The notes under the pieces were generated by a model, which saw only the letters and a program-made list of their open reading frames with translations, did not search any database and was not told the DNA's origin. The translations under genes were made by a program, and so were the position numbers. From Bacteroidales bacterium UBA7569 (GTDB lineage Bacteria > Bacteroidota > Bacteroidia > Bacteroidales > Paludibacteraceae), in contig DLLF01000029.1 in the NCBI GenBank assembly GCA_002477945.1, positions 10,858-64,311 of the forward strand: a stretch of 53,454 nucleotides of DNA, written 5' to 3'. Below, piece after piece: positions 15,878-25,416 of the stretch. The stretch's first letter is position 1. Each line of letters starts with the position of its first letter.

Positions 15878-18813
15878 AAGTCGGAAGGGGTGTCTCCAAA
15901 CTCCGCTTTGAAGGATTTCACAAAATAACTTTGGCTGCTTATCCCCACACGTTCCATGACATCCAAAATCGTGAGGTTCTGTTCCAACAACAGTTTTGCC
16001 GCCGTGGACATTCTGTAGGAACGTATATATTCAATAATCGACTTGCCCGTATTGTCTTTGATAAAACTGAACAGTTTGCGGCGCGACATACCCATCTCGC
16101 GTGCCAAAGCATCTATATCGGTATGATCCGACAGATGTTCCGATACCAATTGGGTAAACCTGTCCAGTTGGGATTCTATCTGTTGTTCCTTTCTGTTGCT
16201 GCCTATATCTATACAATACTTGTCGGTATATCTGTCCATCACACTCAGCATCTGCTGTATTTCCGGAACTTGTGCAATATCCACTTCCGATTGGAGTCGT
16301 AATAACGGTGCTTTCAGTTCTTTGCTTACATCAGTGAAGAACCGCACCTTTGCCCGACTCGCTTTTTTCTCCTCTTCCTGACGGACTTGCGCTATATGAA
16401 GTTCGTTTTTCAATCGGTTGTGGCGGATATACGCATAGACCAGGAAAACAATAATAAGACCGCTCAAAAGTATATACAGCAGCCAGGCCCATACACTTGC
16501 CCAGAAAACAGGTTTGACACGCATGCTCAGTTCTATGATATCGCCCCATACACCGTCGTTGTTGCATGCCTGCATCTCTATTTTGTAACGACCGGCTGGA
16601 ACTTGTACCAACGAAAATGTTCTGCGCCATGAATCTGCCTCGTTCCACGATGTTGACTGTTTCGCAGAACCGAATAACGAAACCGGTACCATGCGGAAAC
16701 GGTATCGGTTCTTCCCGCTCAGCAGGTAATTGGTCGATGAAAGCGTAATGGCTATGTTGTTTTCATTATTGCGCAGCACCAGTTTGCCCTTGCGCAATTG
16801 CGCTATCTTGTCTGCATAGATATCGCTCTCAAAAACAGACTGGTTGTTGATGCTGAGGTCTGCCACCAGCGTATGGGGAGGACAGGTGTTGTAATTGATT
16901 TCTCCTGCCTCCATATAGTTCAGCGTCCCTAAACCGCTCCAATATACTCGATTACCGTCTTCGGAAACACACGAAGACAAGATGTGTTCGAATACGCCGT
17001 CATATATGTTATAGACATGAAGAGAGCCTGAACCGATGGAATAAGAAGCGACACCGTTGTCTGTTCCCATCCATACAGTGCTGTCCGTCAAAGCAATCGT
17101 ATTGATTTTCGACAATTCATTGGACGGTTCGTCCAATGCCGTGCGGAAAGATTCTTGTATCCTGTCAAAAAATAACAAACCTCCGTTTCGCGTACCCATC
17201 CATAAACCATCACGTAGAGTATCCGCACACACAGAACATATCGAGTAAGGCTTGTTCGGAGAGTATGATGTCAAATAACTGCCGTCTGTACGGGAGAAAC
17301 GAAGCAGCGAAGTAGTGGTGGAGAGAAAAATGTCATTGCCTGTCTTCAGCACATTGAACGGGCGGGACGACACATATTCGCCAACAGGTTCAGGAATGGC
17401 TATCGAACGGGACATTCCCTCTTCGGGCTGGAAATAGGTCATCATATCGCTTCTGGATTGGTATAGTATCCATAAGGCTTCATCGTCCGGACACATGGCA
17501 TAGATCTGGTTGCTCAGCACTGCATGTTCTTTCCGTTCTGCCGTGTATGTGGTGAATCGGCCTGTTGTGGTGTTCAGGCAACTCAGTCCGCCCAGATAAG
17601 TCCCTATCCACAATTTGTTGCCTGTCTTGACTATCGATTTGATGTTGTTCGCGCCTATGCCGCCTGCGGATTGCTGGTAATGTGCCACTATGCCTTTGTC
17701 TTCGTGCCAACAGTACAAACCGTCTCCCTCTGTGCCTATCCATAGATAGCCGTTGTCTTCCAGTAGGGCGCTGATAGGCAGATTGAGGCAACCGTAGTCC
17801 TGCAAACGGACCGAATGAAAATCGTTGTGAATATGTGCCGATGCCAGGCATAGTCCGCCTGCATAAGTACCTACCCAGAGGTTGTCATTGTTGTCTAAGT
17901 ATAATGCCTGTATGGAGTTGCTCACCAAACTGCCTTCATGATTGGTCTGTTCATAGTGTTTCAATGTTCCCGATTCCGTATTGTATGCGAACAGACCATG
18001 CATGGTTCCTATCCACAACCGATGGTCAGAAGCCGCTAATAGTTTGCGGGCACTCTGGCTGCCTTCCAAGGGTAATATACACTGCAGGTCGTCACGGAAC
18101 TGCCATAATCCCTTTTTCTCACACAACAGATATAGTGTACTGTCCTGCCACTCCATCGCGGTTACTCGTTGCAATTTTCCTTCTAACGAATGGAATTTCT
18201 GCTCTCCCGTATTCAGATTTATAGTCAGTAATGCCTCATTGGCTATAACATACAGCGATACCACCGAGGGCGAAGTATAGAAACGTCCCGTTACTCCGTA
18301 ATTACCTATCAATAAGGGTGCCTGTTCACCTGTTTTCGGATCATAACAGACAATGCCGGAGCCGTCTAACCACAAACGTCCGTACTGGTCTTCGCATATC
18401 GAACGAGAAACACAATCGCTCACTTTGACGAAATTGTCCGTGTCTCGGCAATACCTTAGCACACCGCACGAAGTGGTGACATACAGGTCTTCACTTTGTG
18501 TATACAGCACCGACCAATAGGCTATCAGCCATTCTTCAGGACGCGCAATCTTGTTATGGTATGCACGGAATGTATAGCCGTCATAGCGATATATATTGTC
18601 ACCCGTTACTATCCACATGAACCCGTCCGAATCCTGGGCAAATCCTGTCACGCTGCCGTATCCTAATCCCCCAACTCTGCTGATAGTATGGAAATATACA
18701 TCGTTCGCATAGCCGGACATGAAAATGCAGGCGAACAATGCCGGTAATATATATCGCTTGAAATGTAACATCTGTTTCTCGTTTGTTTCTGTTTTTCTTG
18801 TCTTTGTATCCAT
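15841..18813 (-). CDS. HTCS-like transmembrane regulator lacking the kinase and receiver: propeller, Y_Y_Y, TM, degenerate DHp helix, AraC HTH
   Basis: 990 residues as drawn; a better start may be Met15 (18771), which opens a typical signal peptide (MLHFKRYILPALFACIFMSG). Residues ~40-650 contain repeated two-component-propeller units (GFMWIVTGDNIYRYDGY, RLWIGTMHGLF, NLWVGTYAGGL, YLWIGTEGDGLY), the periplasmic sensor of hybrid two-component systems. A Y_Y_Y domain (~670-765) and a membrane span (769-796) follow. Next is VRFFTDVSKELKAPLLRL (~824-841), which aligns with the phospho-acceptor helix of HTCS kinases (FFTNISHEFRTPL type), but the His is Lys (~831). No ATPase or receiver domain exists: only ~50 residues separate this helix from the C-terminal AraC HTH (~888-985, DIDALAREMGMSRRKLFSFI). 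It is a membrane-held DNA-binding regulator that cannot phosphorylate as drawn. It probably controls this PUL. Confidence 0.85.
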   Translation of the reverse strand: MDTKTRKTETNEKQMLHFKRYILPALFACIFMSGYANDVYFHTISRVGGLGYGSVTGFAQDSDGFMWIVTGDNIYRYDGYTFRAYHNKIARPEEWLIAYWSVLYTQSEDLYVTTSCGVLRYCRDTDNFVKVSDCVSRSICEDQYGRLWLDGSGIVCYDPKTGEQAPLLIGNYGVTGRFYTSPSVVSLYVIANEALLTINLNTGEQKFHSLEGKLQRVTAMEWQDSTLYLLCEKKGLWQFRDDLQCILPLEGSQSARKLLAASDHRLWIGTMHGLFAYNTESGTLKHYEQTNHEGSLVSNSIQALYLDNNDNLWVGTYAGGLCLASAHIHNDFHSVRLQDYGCLNLPISALLEDNGYLWIGTEGDGLYCWHEDKGIVAHYQQSAGGIGANNIKSIVKTGNKLWIGTYLGGLSCLNTTTGRFTTYTAERKEHAVLSNQIYAMCPDDEALWILYQSRSDMMTYFQPEEGMSRSIAIPEPVGEYVSSRPFNVLKTGNDIFLSTTTSLLRFSRTDGSYLTSYSPNKPYSICSVCADTLRDGLWMGTRNGGLLFFDRIQESFRTALDEPSNELSKINTIALTDSTVWMGTDNGVASYSIGSGSLHVYNIYDGVFEHILSSCVSEDGNRVYWSGLGTLNYMEAGEINYNTCPPHTLVADLSINNQSVFESDIYADKIAQLRKGKLVLRNNENNIAITLSSTNYLLSGKNRYRFRMVPVSLFGSAKQSTSWNEADSWRRTFSLVQVPAGRYKIEMQACNNDGVWGDIIELSMRVKPVFWASVWAWLLYILLSGLIIVFLVYAYIRHNRLKNELHIAQVRQEEEKKASRAKVRFFTDVSKELKAPLLRLQSEVDIAQVPEIQQMLSVMDRYTDKYCIDIGSNRKEQQIESQLDRFTQLVSEHLSDHTDIDALAREMGMSRRKLFSFIKDNTGKSIIEYIRSYRMSTAAKLLLEQNLTILDVMERVGISSQSYFVKSFKAEFGDTPSDFVAKMSKKNTKI

Positions 18814-18937
18814 TTGCGGAATTGTTTGTCACAAACTGTCTTTATGTTGCCTTCCGTGGAGTTGCCGCTCGTCTCTCAAAATCAGCATGGAGAGCCTCCG
18901 CCTGTTCTGTTTCTGCCGGACAATTAATCTCTTTCCA

Positions 18938-18972
18938 CGAGACCTCATCGAGACCTCAACGACCCCTCAACG
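18938..18972 (+). repeat. Dispersed 11-bp-periodic intergenic repeat, copy B
   Basis: Three 11-base units: cgagacctcat, cgagacctcaa, cgacccctcaa. It lies in the 260-base gap between the GH105 gene and the regulator gene. Confidence 0.7.
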
Positions 18973-19043
18973 GAAGGTGAAAAAGAAAAAATCGTTATTC
19001 TGCACCCTCAAAAAAATATCCTGCTTGTTCGACCTATAATCCC

Positions 19044-19078
19044 CCCTAATCTCTAATCTCTAATCTCTAATCCCTAAC
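19044..19078 (-). repeat. Telomere-like heptamer array (TTAGGGA/TTAGAGA), 5 units
   Basis: Plus-strand units ccctaat, ctctaat x3, ccctaac. The array runs into the stop codon (TAG, 19074-19076) of the GH105 gene. Related heptamer arrays occur at 26387-26449 and 26580-26635, on the other side of the SusC/SusD operon. Confidence 0.75.
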
Positions 19079-20246
19079 TATTGTTCTTCAGATACTTCAA
19101 TATCTCCTGAGCCGCATACGACATGGCTGCCGGACCATACACCTCTGTCATATCCGCTGTGATAGCCTCAGGCTTCTCTCCCACCATCTGCACGCTTCCC
19201 AGCATTCCGTCCCCGCGCATGGCGTGCACTAAAGCCTGCCATGCCTTTGTAGCAGGAGTGAGATAAGTGGCTTCGTCTAATAGACCGTTGTTGATGCCCC
19301 ACCACATCGCATAGCAGAAGAAGCCTGTGCTGCTCATCTCAGGATTAGGATAACTGTCCGGATCCAGCATGGTCACATACCAGTGTCCTTCCTCCGATTG
19401 CAAACTGGCAATGGTCTGCATCATGGTCTGATAATGCGTTATGAAACGCTGGCGGGGTTCCCAATCCGACGGCAGATAGGGTATCATCTTTGCTAATCCT
19501 GCTATCACCCAGCCGTTGCCGCGTCCCCAGAATACAGGCTTGCCGTTGTTTTCCTGCTTGTCAAAATAATTGCTGTCGCGCCAATAGAGATGGTATTCGG
19601 GACTGTACAGATAGTCGGTAACAGTCCAGTACTCGTCGTTCATAAACTCCAGTAGCGAACTATCGTTCCATAGTTGGGCATAGCGGGCAAAGACTTGGGG
19701 AGCCATATACAGTGCATCGCACCACGACCAGCGCTGTTTGAAGTTGTAGGCCTTGTCATTGGGATCACACTCCAAACCGTAAGAGGACGGATTGTTCTTG
19801 ATGAACTGCAAACGCTCCACGGTCGGATAGAGAACACGCACATCACCGTCTTGCTCATACAGATCGGCGTAGAACATACCGACTATCAGATTGTCGGCAT
19901 GATATACATGGCTCACACCGTTGCCGTTCCCTAAACGGTAATCATTGCGCAAAGCCACCTCGCGCAACCAGTGTTGGGTTGCCGTATCACCGCGCAGCCA
20001 CGACCATTCGGCAGCGGCGGTCAGAAATATACCGTTTTCCCAACTGATGTCATGGTCGGCTTTCCATTTACGGCGGGCATTCATGTTTTCATATTCTCTG
20101 ATCTGCCACGCCATCGCATCATCGGTGGCTTTGACAACGGCTTCCTCTGTCAGTGCGTCAGAATAGGTATTTCCCTCCTTGGGCTGGCAGGCAGACAAAC
20201 AAAGGGCAACGATAAAAGCGAATATAACTGTTCTGTTCATAACCAT
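19074..20246 (-). CDS. Unsaturated uronyl hydrolase, glycoside hydrolase family 105-like lipoprotein
   Basis: 390 residues of the GH88/GH105 superfamily (alpha/alpha six-hairpin barrel), which hydrates the 4,5-double bond of uronyl ends made by lyases and so releases the unsaturated sugar. Family blocks: YHADNLIVGMFYADLY (~115-130), WSWCDALYMAPQVFARYA with the likely catalytic Asp (~172-190), VFWGRGNGWVIAGLA (~236-250), EMSSTGFFCYAMWWGINNG, and YGPAAMSYAAQEIL at the C-terminus. The W-G-R-G-N-G-W motif favours GH105 over GH88. A lipobox (LCLSAC) makes it an envelope lipoprotein, probably periplasm-facing. The ATG shares one base with the TAA of the upstream fasciclin gene. It is the natural partner of the two PL8 lyases. 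Confidence 0.85.
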   Translation of the reverse strand: MVMNRTVIFAFIVALCLSACQPKEGNTYSDALTEEAVVKATDDAMAWQIREYENMNARRKWKADHDISWENGIFLTAAAEWSWLRGDTATQHWLREVALRNDYRLGNGNGVSHVYHADNLIVGMFYADLYEQDGDVRVLYPTVERLQFIKNNPSSYGLECDPNDKAYNFKQRWSWCDALYMAPQVFARYAQLWNDSSLLEFMNDEYWTVTDYLYSPEYHLYWRDSNYFDKQENNGKPVFWGRGNGWVIAGLAKMIPYLPSDWEPRQRFITHYQTMMQTIASLQSEEGHWYVTMLDPDSYPNPEMSSTGFFCYAMWWGINNGLLDEATYLTPATKAWQALVHAMRGDGMLGSVQMVGEKPEAITADMTEVYGPAAMSYAAQEILKYLKNNS

Positions 20247-20851
20247 TATTTCGTTAAAAAGGTAAAGCGTGCGCTTTGAACATGCAAAGCACCGTTGGTA
20301 GGTTCAAGATTGGAGGTGACCATGCCCACTTGGTTGATCAACCCGTTGTCATTCGTCCAGCCGGCACGGAGAGCGTTCAGATTCTGACTGCTCGTTGGAG
20401 CAACAATGGTCTTGTAAATACGCATGGTCACCGTGCTGTCCAGTGTCTGCACAAAAACGGGTACGGATATGTCCTGGGTCAGAAACTTGCCCGGAACGAT
20501 GCTGCGCTTCAAGTACGTACGCAATGTACTTGCGGGAACCTCCTGAATACAGGAATAGCGGTAAGAGGTCAACCAGTCGTCCCATACGTTGTTCTTCATC
20601 ACGAAGAACGTGTATCCGTCGGCATGATAGGCTTCCTCCATTCCCGCACGTTCTATCGCTTGGAACTGCAGTGTCATGTCATTGTCCTTTCTGCCTTCTA
20701 TCCATTCGAAAGCGTCACAACTCAGTGTACCGTAGTTCGCACCGTGCTTCTGATCATAATCAAATGCGTAACTCAAACCGAACAACTCGCAAGAGTTCAG
20801 CCCCAATACGCACAGGGCGCATACTGACCAATATAGAATGTGTTTCTTCAT
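20246..20851 (-). CDS. Fasciclin-like domain lipoprotein of the PUL
   Basis: 201 residues with a lipoprotein signal (lipobox LGLNSC, Cys21). Residues ~45-120 fit a fasciclin domain: DAFEWIEGRKD, LQFQAIERAGMEEAYHADGYTFFVMKNNVWDDW, IQEVPASTLRTYLKRSIVPGKFL. These match the family's H1 (A-I-x-x-A-G-L-x-x-x-Y) and H2 (P-x-x-x-L-x-x-x-L-x-x-H-V-x-x-G) regions. Fasciclin lipoproteins often follow susD and are thought to help glycan capture at the surface; no ligand can be named here. It lies 10 bases after susD and overlaps the GH105 gene by one base. Confidence 0.7.
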   Translation of the reverse strand: MKKHILYWSVCALCVLGLNSCELFGLSYAFDYDQKHGANYGTLSCDAFEWIEGRKDNDMTLQFQAIERAGMEEAYHADGYTFFVMKNNVWDDWLTSYRYSCIQEVPASTLRTYLKRSIVPGKFLTQDISVPVFVQTLDSTVTMRIYKTIVAPTSSQNLNALRAGWTNDNGLINQVGMVTSNLEPTNGALHVQSARFTFLTK

Positions 20852-20861
20852 AATCCTGTCT

Positions 20862-22328
20862 TTAGTAGTTACCTATCTGGTGTAAGTTTGTATTCTCGTT
20901 CAATATGTCTTGATAGATCGGCCAATAGTGCTGCCATTCCTCCTCAAACAAATGATATCCTTTGCCTCCGTAAGTGGTGATATAACCCTCAAAGTAGGAA
21001 TTCATCACCTTTTCCACACGTCCTGTACGCATCAGGTCGAACCAACGCCGCCCCTCTGCATAGAGTTCAAACTGACGTTCCTGAAATATATCTTCGTCCA
21101 GTTTGTCCGCATCACCGCCGTAATAGGAGGCGTCTTTGGAGGGCAGATGAGCGCGGATACGCACTTTGTTCATTTCCGCAATGGCTTCGTCCATGCGACC
21201 CAACTTGTTCAGTGCCTCTGCACGTAGCAGAATGATGTCTGCCAAGCGGTACAAAGGTATGTAGCAACTCTGGTATTCTGCCTGTGCCTTATGCTCTCCT
21301 GGAGACCATTTCCAGCATTGGGCACCGCTTGGCAACGAATTGACGTGCTTTTTGGTGAACGTCTTGTACTTGGCGGAATCTATTGTTGCCACACGGCGGG
21401 CGTCTATTGCACCGAACTCTCTTTCCCATGCAAACCATTTCCTGTACATATCAAAGGTCGGTATCATCGGATTCGCACTGTTTGCCAGTGTCGTGGTGAT
21501 ACTGTTGGCACCGTCGGTTGTATAGTTCCATTGCAATGTCCATATATTGTCCGTGGTCGTCGCCTTGCTGCAAACATCCGCAAAGTCCACACCCTCTATG
21601 GTGTATTTGCCCAAACTGTACAACTTGTCCGAATACTCCACAGCCTTCTTGTAGTCTTTCTGCCACATTGCCACATCGGTTATCAAGGCATACAACGCCC
21701 CCGGTGAATAGATGAACTTCTCGTCCACGGTCACATCAACCAGCGAATCCGCCATAGCCAAATCTGAAACCACTTGGTTAAAGATAGTGTCTTTGCCTGT
21801 AACACGGGGTTTCGTCACATCGCTTTTCTTCAGAGTCGGTTGCGTCATCAACGGCACATCACCCCATATTCTGTACAGCCAGAAGTATGCGTATGCACGC
21901 AGGAAGTATGCCTCGCTCCTCAGATGATTATACGATGCCTCCGACACATTGTCTTGCATCTGAGGCAAAAAGTATAACGCATAGTTCGCTACGCTGATCA
22001 GATTGTACCAGTCGTTCCAGTCGCACTGCTTCAAGTCCGAACTCAGTCGGTTGAAACTGACATTCTGCACGGGAGCTCCACCCGTCACGTTGCCTAAGAA
22101 ATTGTCACTGCGAGCCTCCGTCCAGTATAGAAATCCTGTCACGTAAGCCTTGCGGATGTGTGCATAGCCGGCATTCAACTCGGCACGCGCATCCGACTCC
22201 GACTTCCAGAAGTTCTCGTTTGTAATATCCGCCAAGGGCTCCACGGTCAGAAAATCATTCAGACAGGACGGCATACACAACGCACATACAACTGATAATA
22301 CTATGCCTGCAAATATATTCTTTTTCAT
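20862..22328 (-). CDS. SusD/RagB family outer-membrane glycan-binding lipoprotein
   Basis: 488 residues. The lipoprotein signal ends at Cys22 (LCMPSC), followed by LNDFLTVEPLADITNENFWKS, the standard N-terminal block of SusD proteins. The tetratricopeptide-like helical core includes LRSEAYFLRAYAYFWLYRIWGDVPL, and the C-terminal part has FQERQFELYAEGRRWFDLMRTG, both diagnostic of the family. SusD is the lid of the SusC channel and binds the substrate glycan at the cell surface. It is 13 bases downstream of its susC partner. Confidence 0.95.
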   Translation of the reverse strand: MKKNIFAGIVLSVVCALCMPSCLNDFLTVEPLADITNENFWKSESDARAELNAGYAHIRKAYVTGFLYWTEARSDNFLGNVTGGAPVQNVSFNRLSSDLKQCDWNDWYNLISVANYALYFLPQMQDNVSEASYNHLRSEAYFLRAYAYFWLYRIWGDVPLMTQPTLKKSDVTKPRVTGKDTIFNQVVSDLAMADSLVDVTVDEKFIYSPGALYALITDVAMWQKDYKKAVEYSDKLYSLGKYTIEGVDFADVCSKATTTDNIWTLQWNYTTDGANSITTTLANSANPMIPTFDMYRKWFAWEREFGAIDARRVATIDSAKYKTFTKKHVNSLPSGAQCWKWSPGEHKAQAEYQSCYIPLYRLADIILLRAEALNKLGRMDEAIAEMNKVRIRAHLPSKDASYYGGDADKLDEDIFQERQFELYAEGRRWFDLMRTGRVEKVMNSYFEGYITTYGGKGYHLFEEEWQHYWPIYQDILNENTNLHQIGNY

Positions 22329-22341
22329 ATTGCTTGTTCTT

Positions 22342-25300
22342 TTAGAATGTGATATTCATACTGCACAACACCGATTTGGCACGGGGATATGAGTTGTTGT
22401 CATACCCTATCGCAAAGCCTGATGAGGGGATCTCAGGGTCAAATCCGTCATAATTGGTCCACGTGAAGAAGTCCTGCATCATCACTGAGAACGTCCAGTC
22501 CTGCACATGCATTTTCTTCAACCACTTTGTCGGAAGAGAATAACTTACCTTCAAGTTCTTCAAACGGATATAACTGCCGTCTTCTATCCATAAACTGCTG
22601 TTCAAACGGGTATTCTGCACAACGGCGCGGTTCGTACTCGGTATCGGATATTTGGCAATGTCACCGGGTGCCAACCACGACTGCGCCAAATACACGGGGC
22701 TTGCCTGGGTCAGTGTCCCGTACACGTGCGCATTCCGGTTCGCCTCATATACATTTATCACGTCACCTCCGACCGAGAACGTGAAGAAGGCACTCACGCG
22801 CAACCCTTTCCAGCGAAACTCCGTATTGAAACCGCCTGTAAAATCAGGCAAGCCGCAACCTATCACCTGTCTGTCGTCTGCGTTGATCACACCGTCATGA
22901 TTCACATCGTCCCACATCACGTCGCCACCCTTGAATATCTCGCCTTTCTCCGTCCCGTAACGCAACTGATGTATCTCACCTTCGTAATGCTCACCGTTCA
23001 ACTGATATTCCACAAACCGGTCTTTGTCATCAAATATCGGAGTCAGTTGCTCCCAATTCTCCGTAAATGCATTCGATTGGTCGTAGGGAAATATCTCTAC
23101 TGCTTTGTAGCCGTACATCGTGCCAAGCGTATAACCGTTGTCTATGATGTAGAGGTCGTTGTGAATACTTACATTCTCTTTCGGAATGTTCAGCAACTTG
23201 TTGCGGTTGAAGGCAAAGTTGATATTGGCGGTCCAGTCAAAATCACGTGTCTTCACGATATGACCCGATACGATAAATTCCAAACCTTTGTTCGAGATGT
23301 TCCCCACATTGGTGTAACTGCTGCTGAAACCGCTTGTACCGGGAAGTTTCATGGAGAACAGCACATCTTTTGTCTCTTTCTGATACAAGTCAAACACCAA
23401 GCCAAAACGGCCGTTCAACATACTCAGATCCAGTCCTATGTTGTGTTGTGATGTTGTTTCCCAACCCAAAACATCGTTCTCCAACTGAGTCGGATAAATG
23501 CCTACATAATCTCCGTAAGCAATGTTCGAGTAGCGCGACATGGCGGCATAGTCGCCTGCGGTCTGATTACCCGTCATACCGAAACTGTATCGTATCTTCA
23601 GGTCTGTCAAGGCAGGCTTTGCCCATTCCATCCAGCGTTCTTCCGACAGACGCCAGCCTGCACTCACGCTTGGGAAATACCCCCACCGCTTGTTTTTGCC
23701 GAATCTCGACGAACCGTCGGCACGCACATTGGCGTTCACCATGTATCGCCCCTTGTACGAATACCCTGCACGGGCGAAAAACGATGCCATTCTGTTTTCA
23801 GTCTGGTAGTGGTACGTACTGTTGATATTCACCTCGTTGTATGCGTACGAAGTCTCTATCGTCTCCGATATGTTGTCCGATACAGCCAGATTCACATATT
23901 CGCTCTTGTACCCCTGCAAACTGAAACCTGCCATCAACGACAAGTTATGGTCGCCCGCAAAAGTATGATTATAATTCAGCACATCCTCATGCGTCCAACG
24001 TAGCGATGTGGTATTCTTGTTGCTCGAAGAGGCTATCGACTGCGCACTCAGTATCGCCGGTTGGAAATAGCGGTAGTTGTTCTGGTTGAACGTACCCGAA
24101 ATCGACGTCCTGAACGTCAGATCGTCTATAATCTTGTAGTCTATAAACTCGTTGAAGTTTAACTCGTAGTACTTGTTGTTGTTCACGCATATCTCCGACC
24201 ATGCCAGCGGATTGTTCCGGCTTGCTATCACGGGAGCGTATGTTCCGTCGTCAAACCGCATGGCCATGTTGGCTGGGCGTTCCAGTATCCGCTGACGGGC
24301 ACCGCCGGGAGTTCTTCTGTTCGCACCGATCGTAAACGAAAGCCTGCTGCCTATCGTCACCTTCTCATGGGGTTTGTAGTCTGCATTCAAACGGAACGTA
24401 CCGCGCTTGTTCCAGGTGTTCAAGGCTATACCGTCATCGTTCATGTAACTCAACGAGGAAAAGTAAACCACCTTGTCAGTCTTGCTGCTGATGCTCAGAT
24501 CCACTTGATGAGTCAAACCGGTGCGGAACAACTCTTCCTGATAGTAATAGTCATATCGGAACGATGGGTTCAGAGAGTCATTCACATACACCGAATTGGA
24601 AGACGAACCGGCCATATAACTGCGCAAAATATCAAAGTCTATGCACTCGCGTCTGTTCATTTGGGGCAGCGTACGTCCCAACTCCGAGACCCTCAGTGAG
24701 TAACCCACATTGATGGTCGGCTTTGCGGTTGCACCCTGTTTGGTCGTAACGATAATCACACCGTTGGCTGACTTCGAACCGTATATGGCAGCGCTCGCAG
24801 CATCTTTCAGCACTTCTATGGAGGCTATATCCGCAGGAGCGATATTGTCTATATTGCTCATTTCCATGCCGTCCACAATGAACAATGGAGTCGCCCCCTC
24901 GCTGCTCAGCGTACTTGCACCGCGGATACGGAAATCGCTCACGGCACCTGGCTCGCTGCTGGTCACGATCTCCAGACCCGACACTTTGCCTTGCAACGCA
25001 CTGGCGATATTCACAGGCTTCGCCTCCATCAGTTGGTTCTCGTTCAGTGAAGATATGGCACCCGTCACATCGCGTTTCTTCATCGTACCATAACCTACCA
25101 CCACAACCTCGTCCAATAGTTTTGTGTCTTCTTCCAAGGCTATTTTCAGCGAAGACTTGCCACTCACTTTCACCGACTTCTTGTTATAACCCATATAGGA
25201 TATTTCCAAAACTGCGTCCTGCTTCACCTGCAATGAGAAGTTTCCGTCAAAATCGGTAATGGTACCGTTGCTTGTACCTTTCTCCAGCACCGTTGCTCCG

Positions 25301-25416
25301 ATAATCGGACCTGCGCCCGACATATCCTCCACCACGCCGCTGACGTTTATCGTCTGTGCCATGCTCAGAATATGCATACCGAGCAACATCACCGCTACCG
25401 TCCATATCTTTTTCAT
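22342..25416 (-). CDS. SusC/RagA family TonB-dependent outer-membrane transporter
   Basis: 1024 residues. After the signal peptide comes a carboxypeptidase-regulatory-like domain (~25-100, VSGVVEDMSGAGPIIGATV, FDGNFSLQV, LEISYMGYN), then the TonB-box region KLLDEVVVVGYGTMKKRDVTG, a plug domain (IRGASTLSSEGATPLFIVDG, IEVLKDAASAAIYGSKSANG), and a 22-strand barrel ending in a C-terminal aromatic residue (SVLCSMNITF). It imports glycan oligosaccharides using TonB energy. There is no N-terminal STN domain, so signalling through an anti-sigma factor is not expected; this agrees with an HTCS-type regulator in the locus. Its ATG overlaps the end of the upstream lipoprotein gene by four bases. Confidence 0.95.
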   Translation of the reverse strand: MKKIWTVAVMLLGMHILSMAQTINVSGVVEDMSGAGPIIGATVLEKGTSNGTITDFDGNFSLQVKQDAVLEISYMGYNKKSVKVSGKSSLKIALEEDTKLLDEVVVVGYGTMKKRDVTGAISSLNENQLMEAKPVNIASALQGKVSGLEIVTSSEPGAVSDFRIRGASTLSSEGATPLFIVDGMEMSNIDNIAPADIASIEVLKDAASAAIYGSKSANGVIIVTTKQGATAKPTINVGYSLRVSELGRTLPQMNRRECIDFDILRSYMAGSSSNSVYVNDSLNPSFRYDYYYQEELFRTGLTHQVDLSISSKTDKVVYFSSLSYMNDDGIALNTWNKRGTFRLNADYKPHEKVTIGSRLSFTIGANRRTPGGARQRILERPANMAMRFDDGTYAPVIASRNNPLAWSEICVNNNKYYELNFNEFIDYKIIDDLTFRTSISGTFNQNNYRYFQPAILSAQSIASSSNKNTTSLRWTHEDVLNYNHTFAGDHNLSLMAGFSLQGYKSEYVNLAVSDNISETIETSYAYNEVNINSTYHYQTENRMASFFARAGYSYKGRYMVNANVRADGSSRFGKNKRWGYFPSVSAGWRLSEERWMEWAKPALTDLKIRYSFGMTGNQTAGDYAAMSRYSNIAYGDYVGIYPTQLENDVLGWETTSQHNIGLDLSMLNGRFGLVFDLYQKETKDVLFSMKLPGTSGFSSSYTNVGNISNKGLEFIVSGHIVKTRDFDWTANINFAFNRNKLLNIPKENVSIHNDLYIIDNGYTLGTMYGYKAVEIFPYDQSNAFTENWEQLTPIFDDKDRFVEYQLNGEHYEGEIHQLRYGTEKGEIFKGGDVMWDDVNHDGVINADDRQVIGCGLPDFTGGFNTEFRWKGLRVSAFFTFSVGGDVINVYEANRNAHVYGTLTQASPVYLAQSWLAPGDIAKYPIPSTNRAVVQNTRLNSSLWIEDGSYIRLKNLKVSYSLPTKWLKKMHVQDWTFSVMMQDFFTWTNYDGFDPEIPSSGFAIGYDNNSYPRAKSVLCSMNITF

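Noticed and set aside
24853..24872. Further operator-like match (TTGCTCATTTCC) inside susC
   Set aside because: Only the first half matches, it lies in the conserved plug coding region, and there is no -7 box at the expected distance.
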